Assembly (NCBI GenBank): GCA_017546705.1 | Contig: JAFYSB010000016.1 | Coordinates: 1 to 51,932, forward strand | Direction of reading: 5' to 3' | Source: Paludibacteraceae bacterium | GTDB taxonomy: Bacteria; Bacteroidota; Bacteroidia; Bacteroidales; Paludibacteraceae | DNA: 51,932 nt | In this document: piece by piece, positions 7,469 through 16,485 of the stretch | Position numbering within the stretch: position 1 is the first letter of the stretch | Layout: each line of letters begins with the position of its first letter | Program-made: the position numbers and the translations under genes | The notes under the pieces: generated by a model | Databases searched by the model: none | The model's input: only the letters and a program-made list of their open reading frames with translations | What the model was told of the DNA's origin: nothing

Positions 7469-9102
7469 AAAGATTAAGCATTATAGTATTTATTCTTGTA
7501 ATGACTGTCGCAGCATGGGCTATTCCTGCTCGCCGTACAGGTATTGTGATGACTCAACCAGATGGTAGTGAAATAACTGTGTATCAACATGGAGACGAGC
7601 ATTTTCATTGGCAAACCAATGAGAAAGGTGAATGGTTGAAGTTAGGAGACGATGGTTTCTACCGCACAACGGAAGCATTGAGCACAGAACAGATAGAAGC
7701 AAGACGAATGGCTTCCCCAAAGCGTGCTGTACAAACTGCATATCCGTTGAATATCGCTCCTAAGGGTTTAGTAATCTTAGTGAATTTCACAGATGCTGTC
7801 TTTGAAACCGACAAAGCAGAAATGGACAGCATGCTGACAGCTGTAAATTATACTCGTAACTACTCTTATACCTACCGCGGAAAAACGTACAAAGTAACTG
7901 CACAAGGTTCTGCACGTCAGTATTTTGAAGATGCGTCGTTTGGAAAATACAAACTACAATTGGATGTGGTGGGTCCAGTAGCTGTGAGCAACACATATGC
8001 GTACTACGGACAAAACAACAGTGCTGGGCAAGACAAACAAGCAGAAAAAATGATTGAAGAGGCATGTAAATTGGCGGACGCCGAGTGCGATGTAGATTTT
8101 TCTCAGTACGACAATGACGAGGATGGATTCGTAGATTTTGTATTTGTAATCTACGCTGGTTATGGTGAAGCGGATGGTGGTGCGAGCAATACCATTTGGC
8201 CACACGCTTGGAATCTCTACTCCGCAGCGGGAAGAAGGTGCGAGTTAGATGGCAAAGTTGTAGACTTGTATGCCTGCGGTAATGAGTTGGATTACTACTC
8301 TAAGACACATACAGGTATTGGTACTTTCTGCCATGAGTTTAGTCATGTATTGGGGCTACCAGATCTGTATGATACTAAACAAACACATAATCAAAAAACA
8401 CTTGGTGCGTGGGATATTATGGACTATGGACCGTACAACAACGAAGGCAACACCCCCCCTATGTACTCAGCATACGAACGATTCTTTATGGGATGGATGA
8501 TCCCAAGATTAATCACAGAGTCTGAGAATATCGTATTAGAGGAACTTAACGACAGTCAAAATGCATTATTGATTTCTACCACAGACCAACATAATTTGAT
8601 AGGTAACGACCCGAATCCAACAAAATTCTATCTATTAGAAAACCGCCAACAAGAGGGTTGGGATACCTATCTACCTGGACACGGATTGATGCTAACGTAT
8701 GTGCAATATTCTTACAACAAATGGTCTCAAAACACAGTCAATAATACCAGCAAAAGTATGGGTATTGACTTGATTGAAGCAGACGGAAAAACACCTACAT
8801 CCTCACAAAATGGCTATGATGGTAAGGCAACAGATCTATTCCCAGCAGGTGCCACTTCATACACAAAAATTGCAGACCATGCGCTTGAGGAAATAGAGGA
8901 AGTAGATGGTGCAATTAAATTTAAGTATAAAGGAGGAGTAGAAAATCCTGAAACAGCGATAGAAGACGCAATTGTAAAAGAGCATGTGGTTGCGATCTAT
9001 AATATCTTGGGACAAAAGCAAACGACAACTAATATTGACGAATTGTCAAGAGGAACTTATGTCATTATAACCACCGAAGGTAGTAAGAAAATTGTACGTT
9101 GA
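7465..9102 (+). CDS. Secreted M6-family metalloprotease with T9SS sorting domain
   Basis: A 545-aa zinc endopeptidase of the immune-inhibitor-A-like M6 family. Signal peptide to about residue 19 (VAAWA), an N-terminal propeptide-like region (about 20-85), and the catalytic domain with a D-rich calcium-type loop (YDNDEDGFVDF) before the zinc site HEFSH at 290-294 and the downstream GAWDIMDYGPY segment. The C-terminus from about residue 485 is a short T9SS type A domain (AIYNILGQK...GTYVII...KKIVR). It should be exported and exposed at the cell surface to degrade extracellular protein. It is preceded by the free propeptide-like gene with a 4-bp overlap. Confidence 0.92.
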   Translation: MKRLSIIVFILVMTVAAWAIPARRTGIVMTQPDGSEITVYQHGDEHFHWQTNEKGEWLKLGDDGFYRTTEALSTEQIEARRMASPKRAVQTAYPLNIAPKGLVILVNFTDAVFETDKAEMDSMLTAVNYTRNYSYTYRGKTYKVTAQGSARQYFEDASFGKYKLQLDVVGPVAVSNTYAYYGQNNSAGQDKQAEKMIEEACKLADAECDVDFSQYDNDEDGFVDFVFVIYAGYGEADGGASNTIWPHAWNLYSAAGRRCELDGKVVDLYACGNELDYYSKTHTGIGTFCHEFSHVLGLPDLYDTKQTHNQKTLGAWDIMDYGPYNNEGNTPPMYSAYERFFMGWMIPRLITESENIVLEELNDSQNALLISTTDQHNLIGNDPNPTKFYLLENRQQEGWDTYLPGHGLMLTYVQYSYNKWSQNTVNNTSKSMGIDLIEADGKTPTSSQNGYDGKATDLFPAGATSYTKIADHALEEIEEVDGAIKFKYKGGVENPETAIEDAIVKEHVVAIYNILGQKQTTTNIDELSRGTYVIITTEGSKKIVR

Positions 9103-9103
9103 T

Positions 9104-9868
9104 ATGAAGATTATCTCTTATAATTTAAATGGTATCCGCAGCGCAATCAGCAAAGGGCTGTTTGATTGGCTGGCGGAAGAGCAACCCGATGTGTTTTGCA
9201 TACAAGAAAGCAAGGCACAGCCCGAGCAAATAGATGTGATGACCATGCAAGAATTGGGTTATCAAAGCTATATCCACTCGGCAGAAAAAAAAGGTTATTC
9301 GGGTGTAGCGATCTTTACTCGCATTCAGCCCGATCACGTGGTAGTGGGTATGGGTAATCCGAAATACGACTGCCAAGGGCGTGTGATTCGTGCGGATTAT
9401 GGCGATGTGACCGTGGTGTGTGTATATATTCCATCGGGCGAAGCGGAGGGACCAAAATACGAATACAAGATGGATTTTCTGGAGGATTTCTTGGTGTGGA
9501 TTAATGAACTGCGCAAAGAAAGACCAAATATCGTGGTATGTGGGGACTATAATATTGCCCACAAACCAATTGATATCAATCACCCAGAACGTCAAGTGGG
9601 CGTGAGTGGTTTCTTGCCTGAAGAGCGTGCGTGGTTAGATAAGTGGGAAGCAAGTGGTATGGTGGACACCTTCCGTATGTTTGACCAGAGCGGCGAGAAG
9701 TATAGTTGGTGGAGTTTCAGAGCGGCATCCAGAGCAAGAAATGTAGGTTGGCGTATTGATTACCACTGGGTAAGTGAGCCATTGAAAGAGCGCGTGAGCG
9801 ATGCGAAAATATTAAACGAAGTGGTACATTCCGACCATTGTCCTGTTAGTTTGGAGGTTAAAGGTTAG
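9104..9868 (+). CDS. xth: Exodeoxyribonuclease III (AP endonuclease)
   Basis: A 254-aa base-excision-repair enzyme of the ExoIII/APE1 family that cleaves at abasic sites and trims DNA 3' ends. Family landmarks are complete: [10 protein letters not shown] near the start, the metal ligand in CIQESKAQ, the tyrosine in [18 protein letters not shown], then [10 protein letters not shown] and the catalytic HSDHCPV near the end. The chosen ATG at 9104 follows the protease stop by 1 bp, so it is probably in the same transcript although functionally unrelated. An alternative in-frame start at 9092 would overlap the protease gene. Confidence 0.94.
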   Translation: MKIISYNLNGIRSAISKGLFDWLAEEQPDVFCIQESKAQPEQIDVMTMQELGYQSYIHSAEKKGYSGVAIFTRIQPDHVVVGMGNPKYDCQGRVIRADYGDVTVVCVYIPSGEAEGPKYEYKMDFLEDFLVWINELRKERPNIVVCGDYNIAHKPIDINHPERQVGVSGFLPEERAWLDKWEASGMVDTFRMFDQSGEKYSWWSFRAASRARNVGWRIDYHWVSEPLKERVSDAKILNEVVHSDHCPVSLEVKG

Positions 9869-9885
9869 AGACGAAAGGCACGGAT

Positions 9886-10632
9886 ATGGATAAACTGAGA
9901 ACTGAACATTTGTATAAGAAGTACGGCAAGCGTACTGTAGTGAATGATGTGAGTATCTACCTTGAGCAAGGTGAGATTGTGGGTTTATTAGGACCGAATG
10001 GCGCTGGTAAGACAACCACATTCTATATGACAACAGGTTTGGTGACTGCCAATAGCGGAAAGATATTCCTCAACGATCTGGATATCACAAACATGCCGAT
10101 GTACACACGCGCAAAGATGGGAATAGGTTACCTACCACAAGAGGCAAGTGTATTCCGCAAAATGAGTGTAGAAGACAACATCTTGTCGGTATTGGAGATG
10201 ACCAATTTCACGAAAGAGTATCAAAAGGAAAAGTTGGAGCAACTTATCAAGGAGTTTAATCTTGGACATGTACGCAAGAACTTAGGTGACCGTTTGTCGG
10301 GTGGCGAGCGTCGAAGAACTGAGATTGCGCGATGCTTGGCGATTGAACCCAAGTTTGTGATGTTGGATGAGCCATTTGCAGGTGTGGACCCTATTGCTGT
10401 ACAAGAAATTCAAGATGTGGTTTGGCGATTGAAGGATAAAAATATTGGTATCTTGATTACCGACCACAATGTGGATGAAACGCTGATGATTACTGACCGT
10501 GCATACCTTTTGTTTGAGGGCAAGATTCTCTTCCATGGCACACCAGAGGAACTAGCAGCCAACCCAGTAGTGAGAAAGAACTATTTAGGTCGAGATTTTG
10601 AGTTGAAGAAGAAGACAAGAAGTGAAGAGTAA
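9886..10632 (+). CDS. lptB: LPS export ABC transporter ATP-binding protein LptB
   Basis: A 248-aa cytoplasmic ATPase that drives lipopolysaccharide extraction from the inner membrane by LptFG. Walker [10 protein letters not shown] (about 36-44), Q-loop YLPQEASVF, signature [13 protein letters not shown] (about 137), Walker [14 protein letters not shown] and H-loop ITDHNVDET are all typical of LptB, including the LptB-like LSGGERRR signature. It lies 17 bp after exonuclease III and ends directly against the start of the kelch lipoprotein gene (no spacer). It heads a run of envelope genes, consistent with LPS assembly. Confidence 0.93.
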   Translation: MDKLRTEHLYKKYGKRTVVNDVSIYLEQGEIVGLLGPNGAGKTTTFYMTTGLVTANSGKIFLNDLDITNMPMYTRAKMGIGYLPQEASVFRKMSVEDNILSVLEMTNFTKEYQKEKLEQLIKEFNLGHVRKNLGDRLSGGERRRTEIARCLAIEPKFVMLDEPFAGVDPIAVQEIQDVVWRLKDKNIGILITDHNVDETLMITDRAYLLFEGKILFHGTPEELAANPVVRKNYLGRDFELKKKTRSEE

Positions 10633-11622
10633 ATGTCTATTAAGTATTGGATATTGAATATTCTGGTTATGATGTTGGTTGCATGCGAGGTTTCACAGCC
10701 CGATGTGCAATACAACATCCATGCTTGTGCACCTATTCCTGTGCCACGAGCATCTGCTATTAGTTTCGTAGTGGGAGAATATGCTTATGTGTTTGGTGGA
10801 AGAGACGCTGGTGGACATTACCTAAATGACTTATGGCGATATAATATAGCCGATGACACATGGATATCAATGGGGGAAACGCCACTTCAAGGTCGTGTAA
10901 ATGCTACAGCATGTATACACTATGGAATGGTATATATAGGGCTCGGATTCAATGGTAAATACAGCAACTCCACTGGATATTTATCTGACTGGTGGTCATA
11001 CGATGTAGCGACTGATACATGGAAGCAATTAAGCAATTTTCCTGCTAATACGACTGCGAGAGCGATTAGTCTGGTGGGAGATGGAGAATTGTATGTAGGG
11101 TATGGCTTCTGCTGGACATACGAGCGAGATATGTATCGCTACGATATTGCGAGCAATACTTGGACTTTTATAGATGTACACTTGGATAGAAAAGCATTCA
11201 CATTCCCCATGCGAAGTTTTGGAGGCGTGGGTGCAACATGTCAAAATCGCCATTTTGCAGGTACAGGTTTTCGAATATATAGCCTAAACTGGTGGGGAGA
11301 ATTTTTGCCAGAAGGTGAATGGGTAAAACGTAAAGATGTGCCTGGCTCTAAACGAACTATCGCAGCATGTGCAACTACGAATGATTTTGTATATGTAATT
11401 GGTGGTATGCATTTTGGAGGGGTCAATACAGACGGAAAGGTTTTGGATGATATCCAGCAATACAATCCACGTACTGATAGTTGGTTACACGTAGGCAATC
11501 TGCCTGATGGCGGAAGAATGAATCATATTGCGTTTAGTGTAGATAAGCGTGTATATGTAGGATTAGGGGAGAATGAAGATATACAAGTGTGTGGCGACTT
11601 ATATTGTATTTATGAGAAATAG
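10633..11622 (+). CDS. Kelch-repeat lipoprotein
   Basis: A 329-aa lipoprotein: signal peptide with lipobox LVAC (Cys18), followed by about five kelch motifs forming a predicted beta-propeller. Typical units are visible, for example AYVFGGRDAGGHYLNDLWRY then DTW, WWSYDVATDTWKQL, YRYDIASNTW, VYVIGGMHFGG with YNPRTDSW. Kelch propellers bind proteins or sugars; no enzyme motif is seen. Its start codon follows the lptB stop with no spacer and its end overlaps the Wzi-like gene by 11 bp, so it belongs to the envelope operon. A periplasmic or surface role in LPS or O-polysaccharide assembly is inference. It lacks the extra N-terminal repeat set of sialate mutarotases. Confidence 0.85.
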   Translation: MSIKYWILNILVMMLVACEVSQPDVQYNIHACAPIPVPRASAISFVVGEYAYVFGGRDAGGHYLNDLWRYNIADDTWISMGETPLQGRVNATACIHYGMVYIGLGFNGKYSNSTGYLSDWWSYDVATDTWKQLSNFPANTTARAISLVGDGELYVGYGFCWTYERDMYRYDIASNTWTFIDVHLDRKAFTFPMRSFGGVGATCQNRHFAGTGFRIYSLNWWGEFLPEGEWVKRKDVPGSKRTIAACATTNDFVYVIGGMHFGGVNTDGKVLDDIQQYNPRTDSWLHVGNLPDGGRMNHIAFSVDKRVYVGLGENEDIQVCGDLYCIYEK

Positions 11623-13090
11623 ACTACTCCTACATATTATATTCCTTTCTGCCATTTGGTGCCCAATACAAGCCCAGAATTGGGACTGGTGGCCATTAGG
11701 ATTGACACATGACTGCATACAAGGCGACACACTATACTATGGCGCAGAGATGCTTGGGGTAGCATCTTCGGGCAGTTATGCTCCATTTTGGCTACAAAGC
11801 AATCGCAATGGCAACATCTCCGCTTCTCCGTACAGCGGAAATCTATCTGTTAGTTTGTACAAGCCTGCCACACAACCACATAGATGGTTTGATTACGATT
11901 TTTCGGTGCAACTCACAGGACGTGTGCAAAGCGATATTCCTACTGAATTCTCTCCTTATCAAAAGCGACTAACGGGATATTTCAATCACTTGTATGCTCA
12001 TACGCGATTGTATTTCGTAGATATAACGGCTGGTATCAAACCACTCATTTATGAGAGTTTAGATCCATTGCTGTCCTGTGGTAGTATGATATTTTCAGGA
12101 AATAGCCAACCTATTCCTCGTGTCACAATTGGTATAGACGATTACATCCCTTTTCCTGGATTGTTTGGATATATGGAGCTGAAAGGTGGAATCACATATG
12201 GTTGGTTTGCAGATAATACCTATATTCAGAATTGCCGTTTGCACCATAAGTTTGCAGCTTTACGATTTGGAGGAAAGCTCCCTGTTAATTTAAGCTACGA
12301 ATTCCATCATGCTGCTCAATGGGGAGGTATTTCTCCTGTTTATGGAGATGTCGGTAGCGATTTACATTCGTTTCTCAACGTACTTACCGCTCAATCTGGA
12401 GGAACAATGAGCAATGATCAAAATAATGCTCAAGGCAATCATGTCGGTAGTCAACAATTGACACTTACAGCAAAAGGAAACGGTTGGAACGTGACTGCAT
12501 ATTGGCAAAACTTCTTTGACGACAACTTTGCTTTTTTAGGTTTAGGACAGAATTTACCTGATGGAATATGGGGAATTTCCATACAACAATCCAAGTGGAA
12601 GTGGATAGAAGGTTTAACCTACGAGTACATGAATACTACCGATCAGTCTGGTCCATGGCATGACCGTGATGGACTTTGTTACGGAGCGAATGATTCGTAC
12701 TATCGCAATAGTGTTTTTCGTAATGGATGGAATTATTTCTATCGTTCTATGGGCACGCCATTCATCACCTCGCCTTTGTACAATACAGACGGTACAATTT
12801 ATACTCTAAATAGTCGTGTACGCTTACATCATATTGGAGTTAGGGGAGATATTTTAGGTTTCAAATATCGCATTCTTTGTTCGTACGCACACAATTTTGG
12901 CAACAACAATGCCTCAAAAATACTACTCTCCCAAAATACTGCCACATTGCTAGAAGTTACTAAGCATTTCAAAAAGGTATGGGGATTGAATTTCGGATTA
13001 AGTTTAGCCGCCGATTTTGGAACACAATTTGGTAATCAATTTGGCGCAATGCTCATGGTTCGCAAACAAGGTATAATCACACAATGGTAA
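11612..13090 (+). CDS. Capsule assembly Wzi-family outer-membrane protein
   Basis: A 492-aa predicted outer-membrane beta-barrel. The start at ATG 11612 gives a good signal peptide ending IQAQ; a longer reading from 11573 would bury the signal and overlap the lipoprotein more. After the signal comes a short periplasmic part, then alternating amphipathic strands with many aromatic residues, and family-like segments such as GSYAPFWLQSNRNG, DITAGIKP and PVNLSYEFHHAAQWGG. Wzi proteins help hold polysaccharide at the cell surface. It overlaps its upstream neighbour by 11 bp and the next glycosyltransferase by 7 bp, placing it firmly in the polysaccharide operon. Confidence 0.85.
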   Translation: MRNRLLLHIIFLSAIWCPIQAQNWDWWPLGLTHDCIQGDTLYYGAEMLGVASSGSYAPFWLQSNRNGNISASPYSGNLSVSLYKPATQPHRWFDYDFSVQLTGRVQSDIPTEFSPYQKRLTGYFNHLYAHTRLYFVDITAGIKPLIYESLDPLLSCGSMIFSGNSQPIPRVTIGIDDYIPFPGLFGYMELKGGITYGWFADNTYIQNCRLHHKFAALRFGGKLPVNLSYEFHHAAQWGGISPVYGDVGSDLHSFLNVLTAQSGGTMSNDQNNAQGNHVGSQQLTLTAKGNGWNVTAYWQNFFDDNFAFLGLGQNLPDGIWGISIQQSKWKWIEGLTYEYMNTTDQSGPWHDRDGLCYGANDSYYRNSVFRNGWNYFYRSMGTPFITSPLYNTDGTIYTLNSRVRLHHIGVRGDILGFKYRILCSYAHNFGNNNASKILLSQNTATLLEVTKHFKKVWGLNFGLSLAADFGTQFGNQFGAMLMVRKQGIITQW

Positions 13091-13806
13091 AGAATACTCA
13101 ACTACATATCATCATGCCCGTCAAAGACTCTATTGCGACAGCAGAGAGAGCCATTCGGGCAATTGTAGAAAATGGACACGCACTCTGTGTATATGACGAC
13201 AATTCGCTACCTGAGAATGCACAACGTTTGGATGAACTTGCTGCGGAATTGAATATTCAAGTGGTACATATCTCTACTCTGACAGATCACCCTTCGCCTA
13301 ATTACCGATTAGTCCTGCAACTGGCTGAGCAAGAGGCATTGCAAACAGGTCGTCATTTGGTTATAGTGGAAAGCGATGTGATCATCAAGACAGATACGCT
13401 GAATAGCATGCTCAAGGAGGTACAAGATGGCGTGGGTATGGTGGCTGCTGTTACTGTTGACGAAGAGGGGGTGTATAATTTCCCATACCATTACCTTCAT
13501 CGTTTGCGCTATCGTTTCTTGAGCAAGAAGACTATTGACACTAAAAAACGTTTCTCCTTCTGTTGTACTTTGCTGACTAATGAACTACTAAAGAAAGCTG
13601 ATTTTCAGCAACTTGATCCTTCTAAAAATTGGTACGACGTCACCATTTCCCATTGGTCAGTGGCTCTAAGTCTGCGCAATTTGCTGATGTTGGGAAACCC
13701 TGTCTTGCATCTTCCTCATTCTTCGCGCCCTTGGAAGCGATTGAAATACACCCATCCTTTGCGCTATTATTGGCGTAAGATAACTCAACGCTTAGACAAG
13801 ATATGA
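13084..13806 (+). CDS. Glycosyltransferase family 2
   Basis: A 240-aa GT-A-fold protein without membrane segments. It opens with the family-2 pattern LHIIMPVKDSIATAERAI and has an acidic DD pair in VYDDNS and a possible second in VESDVII where a DxD would bind the metal and sugar nucleotide. The C-terminal third is basic and aromatic (WKRLKYTHPLRYYW), suggesting membrane association. The donor and acceptor cannot be inferred. It overlaps the Wzi-like gene by 7 bp and the next gene by 4 bp (ATGA). The C-terminal half is not typical, so it may be a divergent subfamily. Confidence 0.8.
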   Translation: MVKNTQLHIIMPVKDSIATAERAIRAIVENGHALCVYDDNSLPENAQRLDELAAELNIQVVHISTLTDHPSPNYRLVLQLAEQEALQTGRHLVIVESDVIIKTDTLNSMLKEVQDGVGMVAAVTVDEEGVYNFPYHYLHRLRYRFLSKKTIDTKKRFSFCCTLLTNELLKKADFQQLDPSKNWYDVTISHWSVALSLRNLLMLGNPVLHLPHSSRPWKRLKYTHPLRYYWRKITQRLDKI

Positions 13807-15215
13807 AACCACTTATTAGCGTCATAGTGCCTATTTACAATGCAGCGCCTTATTTGCAAGAGACGTTGGATAGTATATTGGCGTCTACGTATCGACCTAT
13901 AGAGGTGGTTATGGTGGATGATGGCAGCAAAGATGAGAGTCTTTCTATAGCAATGTCTTATTGTGAGCAACACACCGAATGCCAGGTGATTGCGCAAGAG
14001 AATAGCGGTGTATCCGTAGCTCGAAACACTGCCATCAAAGCTGCCAAGGGTACTTATATATTGCCTGTAGATGCAGATGATAAAATAGCGGACACGTTTA
14101 TTCAGAAAGCTGTGGAGGTCATTGAAGAGAATGATAATATACGTGTAGTGGGGTGTCGCTGCTGGATGTTTGGAGCTGTTAATAAAGAGTGGAAACTACC
14201 CACTTTTAGCCACGCTCTGTTAGCACGAAAAAATATGATTCCTGCCACTGCACTTTATCGCAAAGCGGATTGGGAACGATGTGGTGGATATTGCGAACAA
14301 GAGATATACCGCGAAGATTGGGATTTTTGGATCAGTATGATGGAGTTAGGTGGTACGTTCTACAAGTTTGATGAAGTTCTCTTCTTTTACCGCATCTCGA
14401 CGGGTTCTCGACGGGTTCTTGCTAAAGGTAGAAAGAAGGTCATCATTGATGCTATCAACCAACGTCATCCAGAATATTTGAAAAAACACCTGGGAGGTCC
14501 ACTACATTACCAACGTTCATGGTCATGCTTCATCAATTTCTTTAGAACCGAAAAAGTGGTTGGCGACTATTCTAACTGGGATGAGGGTAATATTATTTAT
14601 GCCAAACGAAACACTCTCCGTTCGCACAATGGTTTTATCACCAAACAATTTGCTACTCCGCCACTATGGAGAGGTATAATCTATGGTTGGTTCTGTCCCT
14701 CTAAAGCACAACGCTCATACGAATATGCAAAACGCATAGAGGGACTCACGCCTGCCCCTATAGCATATCGTGAGATACGTTTCTGTGGCATACTCCGACA
14801 AAGCTGGTACGTATGCCAAGAATCAACATGTAAATATACGTTCAATGATCTGATTCATAATAAATCGTTCCCAAAGCGAGAACTTATTTTGCAATCTATT
14901 GGGCAATTTACGGCGGAATTATATCAGCGGGGAATTTTTCATCAAGACTATTCTGGAGGGAATATTCTCTTTAACGAAGATGGCAGCAAGATTGAGATTG
15001 TTGACCTCAATCGTATTAAATTTTACAAAAAAATGCCCTTAAAAAAGGGACTACAATTATTCGAGCGACTTAATATAGACAAGGATGCATTATCTACCCT
15101 CGGCGCTACCTTTGCGCTACCTTTGCGCTTGGATAAAGAATGGGTGATCAACTATATCATCACGCATCGTTGGAAAAAACATATCAAACAAGGAATAACC
15201 AATCTATATGAATAA
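13803..15215 (+). CDS. GT2 glycosyltransferase fused to a KdkA/WaaP-like sugar kinase
   Basis: A 470-aa two-domain protein. Residues 1 to about 230 are a textbook GT2 domain: ISVIVPIYNAAPYLQETLDS, VVMVDDGSKDES, ENSGVSVARN, the DxD-like PVDADDK and a YREDWDFW segment. The remainder looks like the small eukaryotic-like kinases that phosphorylate Kdo or heptose in LPS: catalytic loop HQDYSGGN (His380 to about Asn387) followed by the metal-binding D in IVDLNR near residue 401. The predicted job is to add a core sugar and phosphorylate a nearby sugar in one polypeptide; the coupling is inference. An ATP-binding lysine is not obvious but the catalytic loop is intact. It overlaps both neighbours by a few bases. 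Confidence 0.82.
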   Translation: MKPLISVIVPIYNAAPYLQETLDSILASTYRPIEVVMVDDGSKDESLSIAMSYCEQHTECQVIAQENSGVSVARNTAIKAAKGTYILPVDADDKIADTFIQKAVEVIEENDNIRVVGCRCWMFGAVNKEWKLPTFSHALLARKNMIPATALYRKADWERCGGYCEQEIYREDWDFWISMMELGGTFYKFDEVLFFYRISTGSRRVLAKGRKKVIIDAINQRHPEYLKKHLGGPLHYQRSWSCFINFFRTEKVVGDYSNWDEGNIIYAKRNTLRSHNGFITKQFATPPLWRGIIYGWFCPSKAQRSYEYAKRIEGLTPAPIAYREIRFCGILRQSWYVCQESTCKYTFNDLIHNKSFPKRELILQSIGQFTAELYQRGIFHQDYSGGNILFNEDGSKIEIVDLNRIKFYKKMPLKKGLQLFERLNIDKDALSTLGATFALPLRLDKEWVINYIITHRWKKHIKQGITNLYE

Positions 15216-16485
15216 TTTTTTGTCTAAATACCAGTCCGCAGTGGGGCAACTGAATTATGCGCTATTTTTAGTAGTTGTAGCATTATTGCCTTTCCCACAG
15301 ATATTTCTGCGTTATACTTGCGTAGCTTGGATTATGGTTTGGTTTTTAGAAGGACGTTTCCTGTCTAAACCCAATTGGAAAGAATGGCGTAAGATGCTCC
15401 CATTTCTAATGTTCGGAGGGTGGTACATATGGAAAATTGTCTCAGGGCTGTGGGCGGATAATATGTATACTTATGCTTGGCAATTAGAACGTTATCTGGC
15501 ATTCGGATTGTTTGTTCCTGTTGGTATATGGGGGGTAAACCAAGACTATAATTGGAAACATATCTGTATTGTATTAGCATGCTCATGCGTTCTTGCCGCG
15601 GGAGTATACACATTCACTCTGTTTTGGGTTAGCAATGCTGATTTTTTCAATCATCGTTTTGTGCGAGGACACCTACAACCACTTTCTTCTGAGTTTTTTT
15701 CCAGCAAGATATCTTACATAAAACATCGTCTTTTCCTGTGTAGTGTAGAGTTAATGGGTATAATGGCGTTATTGTACTTACGTAAAGATATAATACATAA
15801 ACTTGGCAAAATAAAAGGAGGAATTTTGATTCTCTTAGCAATAGCAATCATTGTTACGCTTATCTTAGCGACTGGGTCACGAGCCTCTGTTTTATCGGGA
15901 ATAGCTCTCTTGTCCGTTTGGGCGTTATATAAACTACCGATCCGTCGTGTTCGCTACAAAATAGCTTTTTTACTATTAGCATGTGGGATAGGATTATTTG
16001 CATTGAGCCAACATCCTCGTATGGAAAACTTTAAGTACGAGCAACTTTTATCCATCCGTGATACAAATCCAGAGCATAATGTACGGCTTAATATTTGGGG
16101 AACTGCTTTAGATAGACCTCAAGATTATTCGCTCTATGGTTTAGGTGCAGGGCAAAGTTTTCAGTATTTACAAAACAAATACAAAGAACAGGGATTAAGT
16201 AGTTATCATTTGTTAAATTCTCACAATCAATACATAGAAGAGTGGATTGAATTAGGTGTGCCAGGGTTATTGTTCTTTGTGTTAGCATGGCTTAGCCTTC
16301 CATTTTGCACACAAAATAGAGCGCGTAAATCCGCGATTTTATTAGTCGCGCTTTACGCACTCAATATGCTAACCGATTGTATGTTTGGTCGTTTTGACGG
16401 TATTGCTTTATGGTGTGTGTGGATGGTTCTTATCCGTCTCCAAGCCAACACGCAAAGTCATCAAGAGACCACGAGGAATACATAG
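15208..16485 (+). CDS. O-antigen ligase family (Wzy/WaaL-like) membrane protein
   Basis: A 425-aa inner-membrane protein with about ten to eleven hydrophobic segments and, in the second half, a periplasmic loop containing the family pattern: R in NVRLNIWGTALDR, then GLGAGQSF and the conserved LNSHNQYIEEWIELGVPGL, which holds the key histidine. Such proteins join O-polysaccharide to lipid A-core or polymerise repeat units, using undecaprenyl-linked substrates. It closes the envelope operon and overlaps the GT2-kinase gene by 8 bp. Its last 78 bp overlap the 3' end of the opposite-strand barrel gene. Ligase and polymerase activities cannot be told apart from sequence. Confidence 0.88.
   Translation: MNNFLSKYQSAVGQLNYALFLVVVALLPFPQIFLRYTCVAWIMVWFLEGRFLSKPNWKEWRKMLPFLMFGGWYIWKIVSGLWADNMYTYAWQLERYLAFGLFVPVGIWGVNQDYNWKHICIVLACSCVLAAGVYTFTLFWVSNADFFNHRFVRGHLQPLSSEFFSSKISYIKHRLFLCSVELMGIMALLYLRKDIIHKLGKIKGGILILLAIAIIVTLILATGSRASVLSGIALLSVWALYKLPIRRVRYKIAFLLLACGIGLFALSQHPRMENFKYEQLLSIRDTNPEHNVRLNIWGTALDRPQDYSLYGLGAGQSFQYLQNKYKEQGLSSYHLLNSHNQYIEEWIELGVPGLLFFVLAWLSLPFCTQNRARKSAILLVALYALNMLTDCMFGRFDGIALWCVWMVLIRLQANTQSHQETTRNT

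Noticed and set aside
6558-7481. A 307-codon open frame on the minus strand opposite mlaF and the small secreted protein
   Set aside because: It is antisense to two well-supported genes and its translation has no domain pattern.
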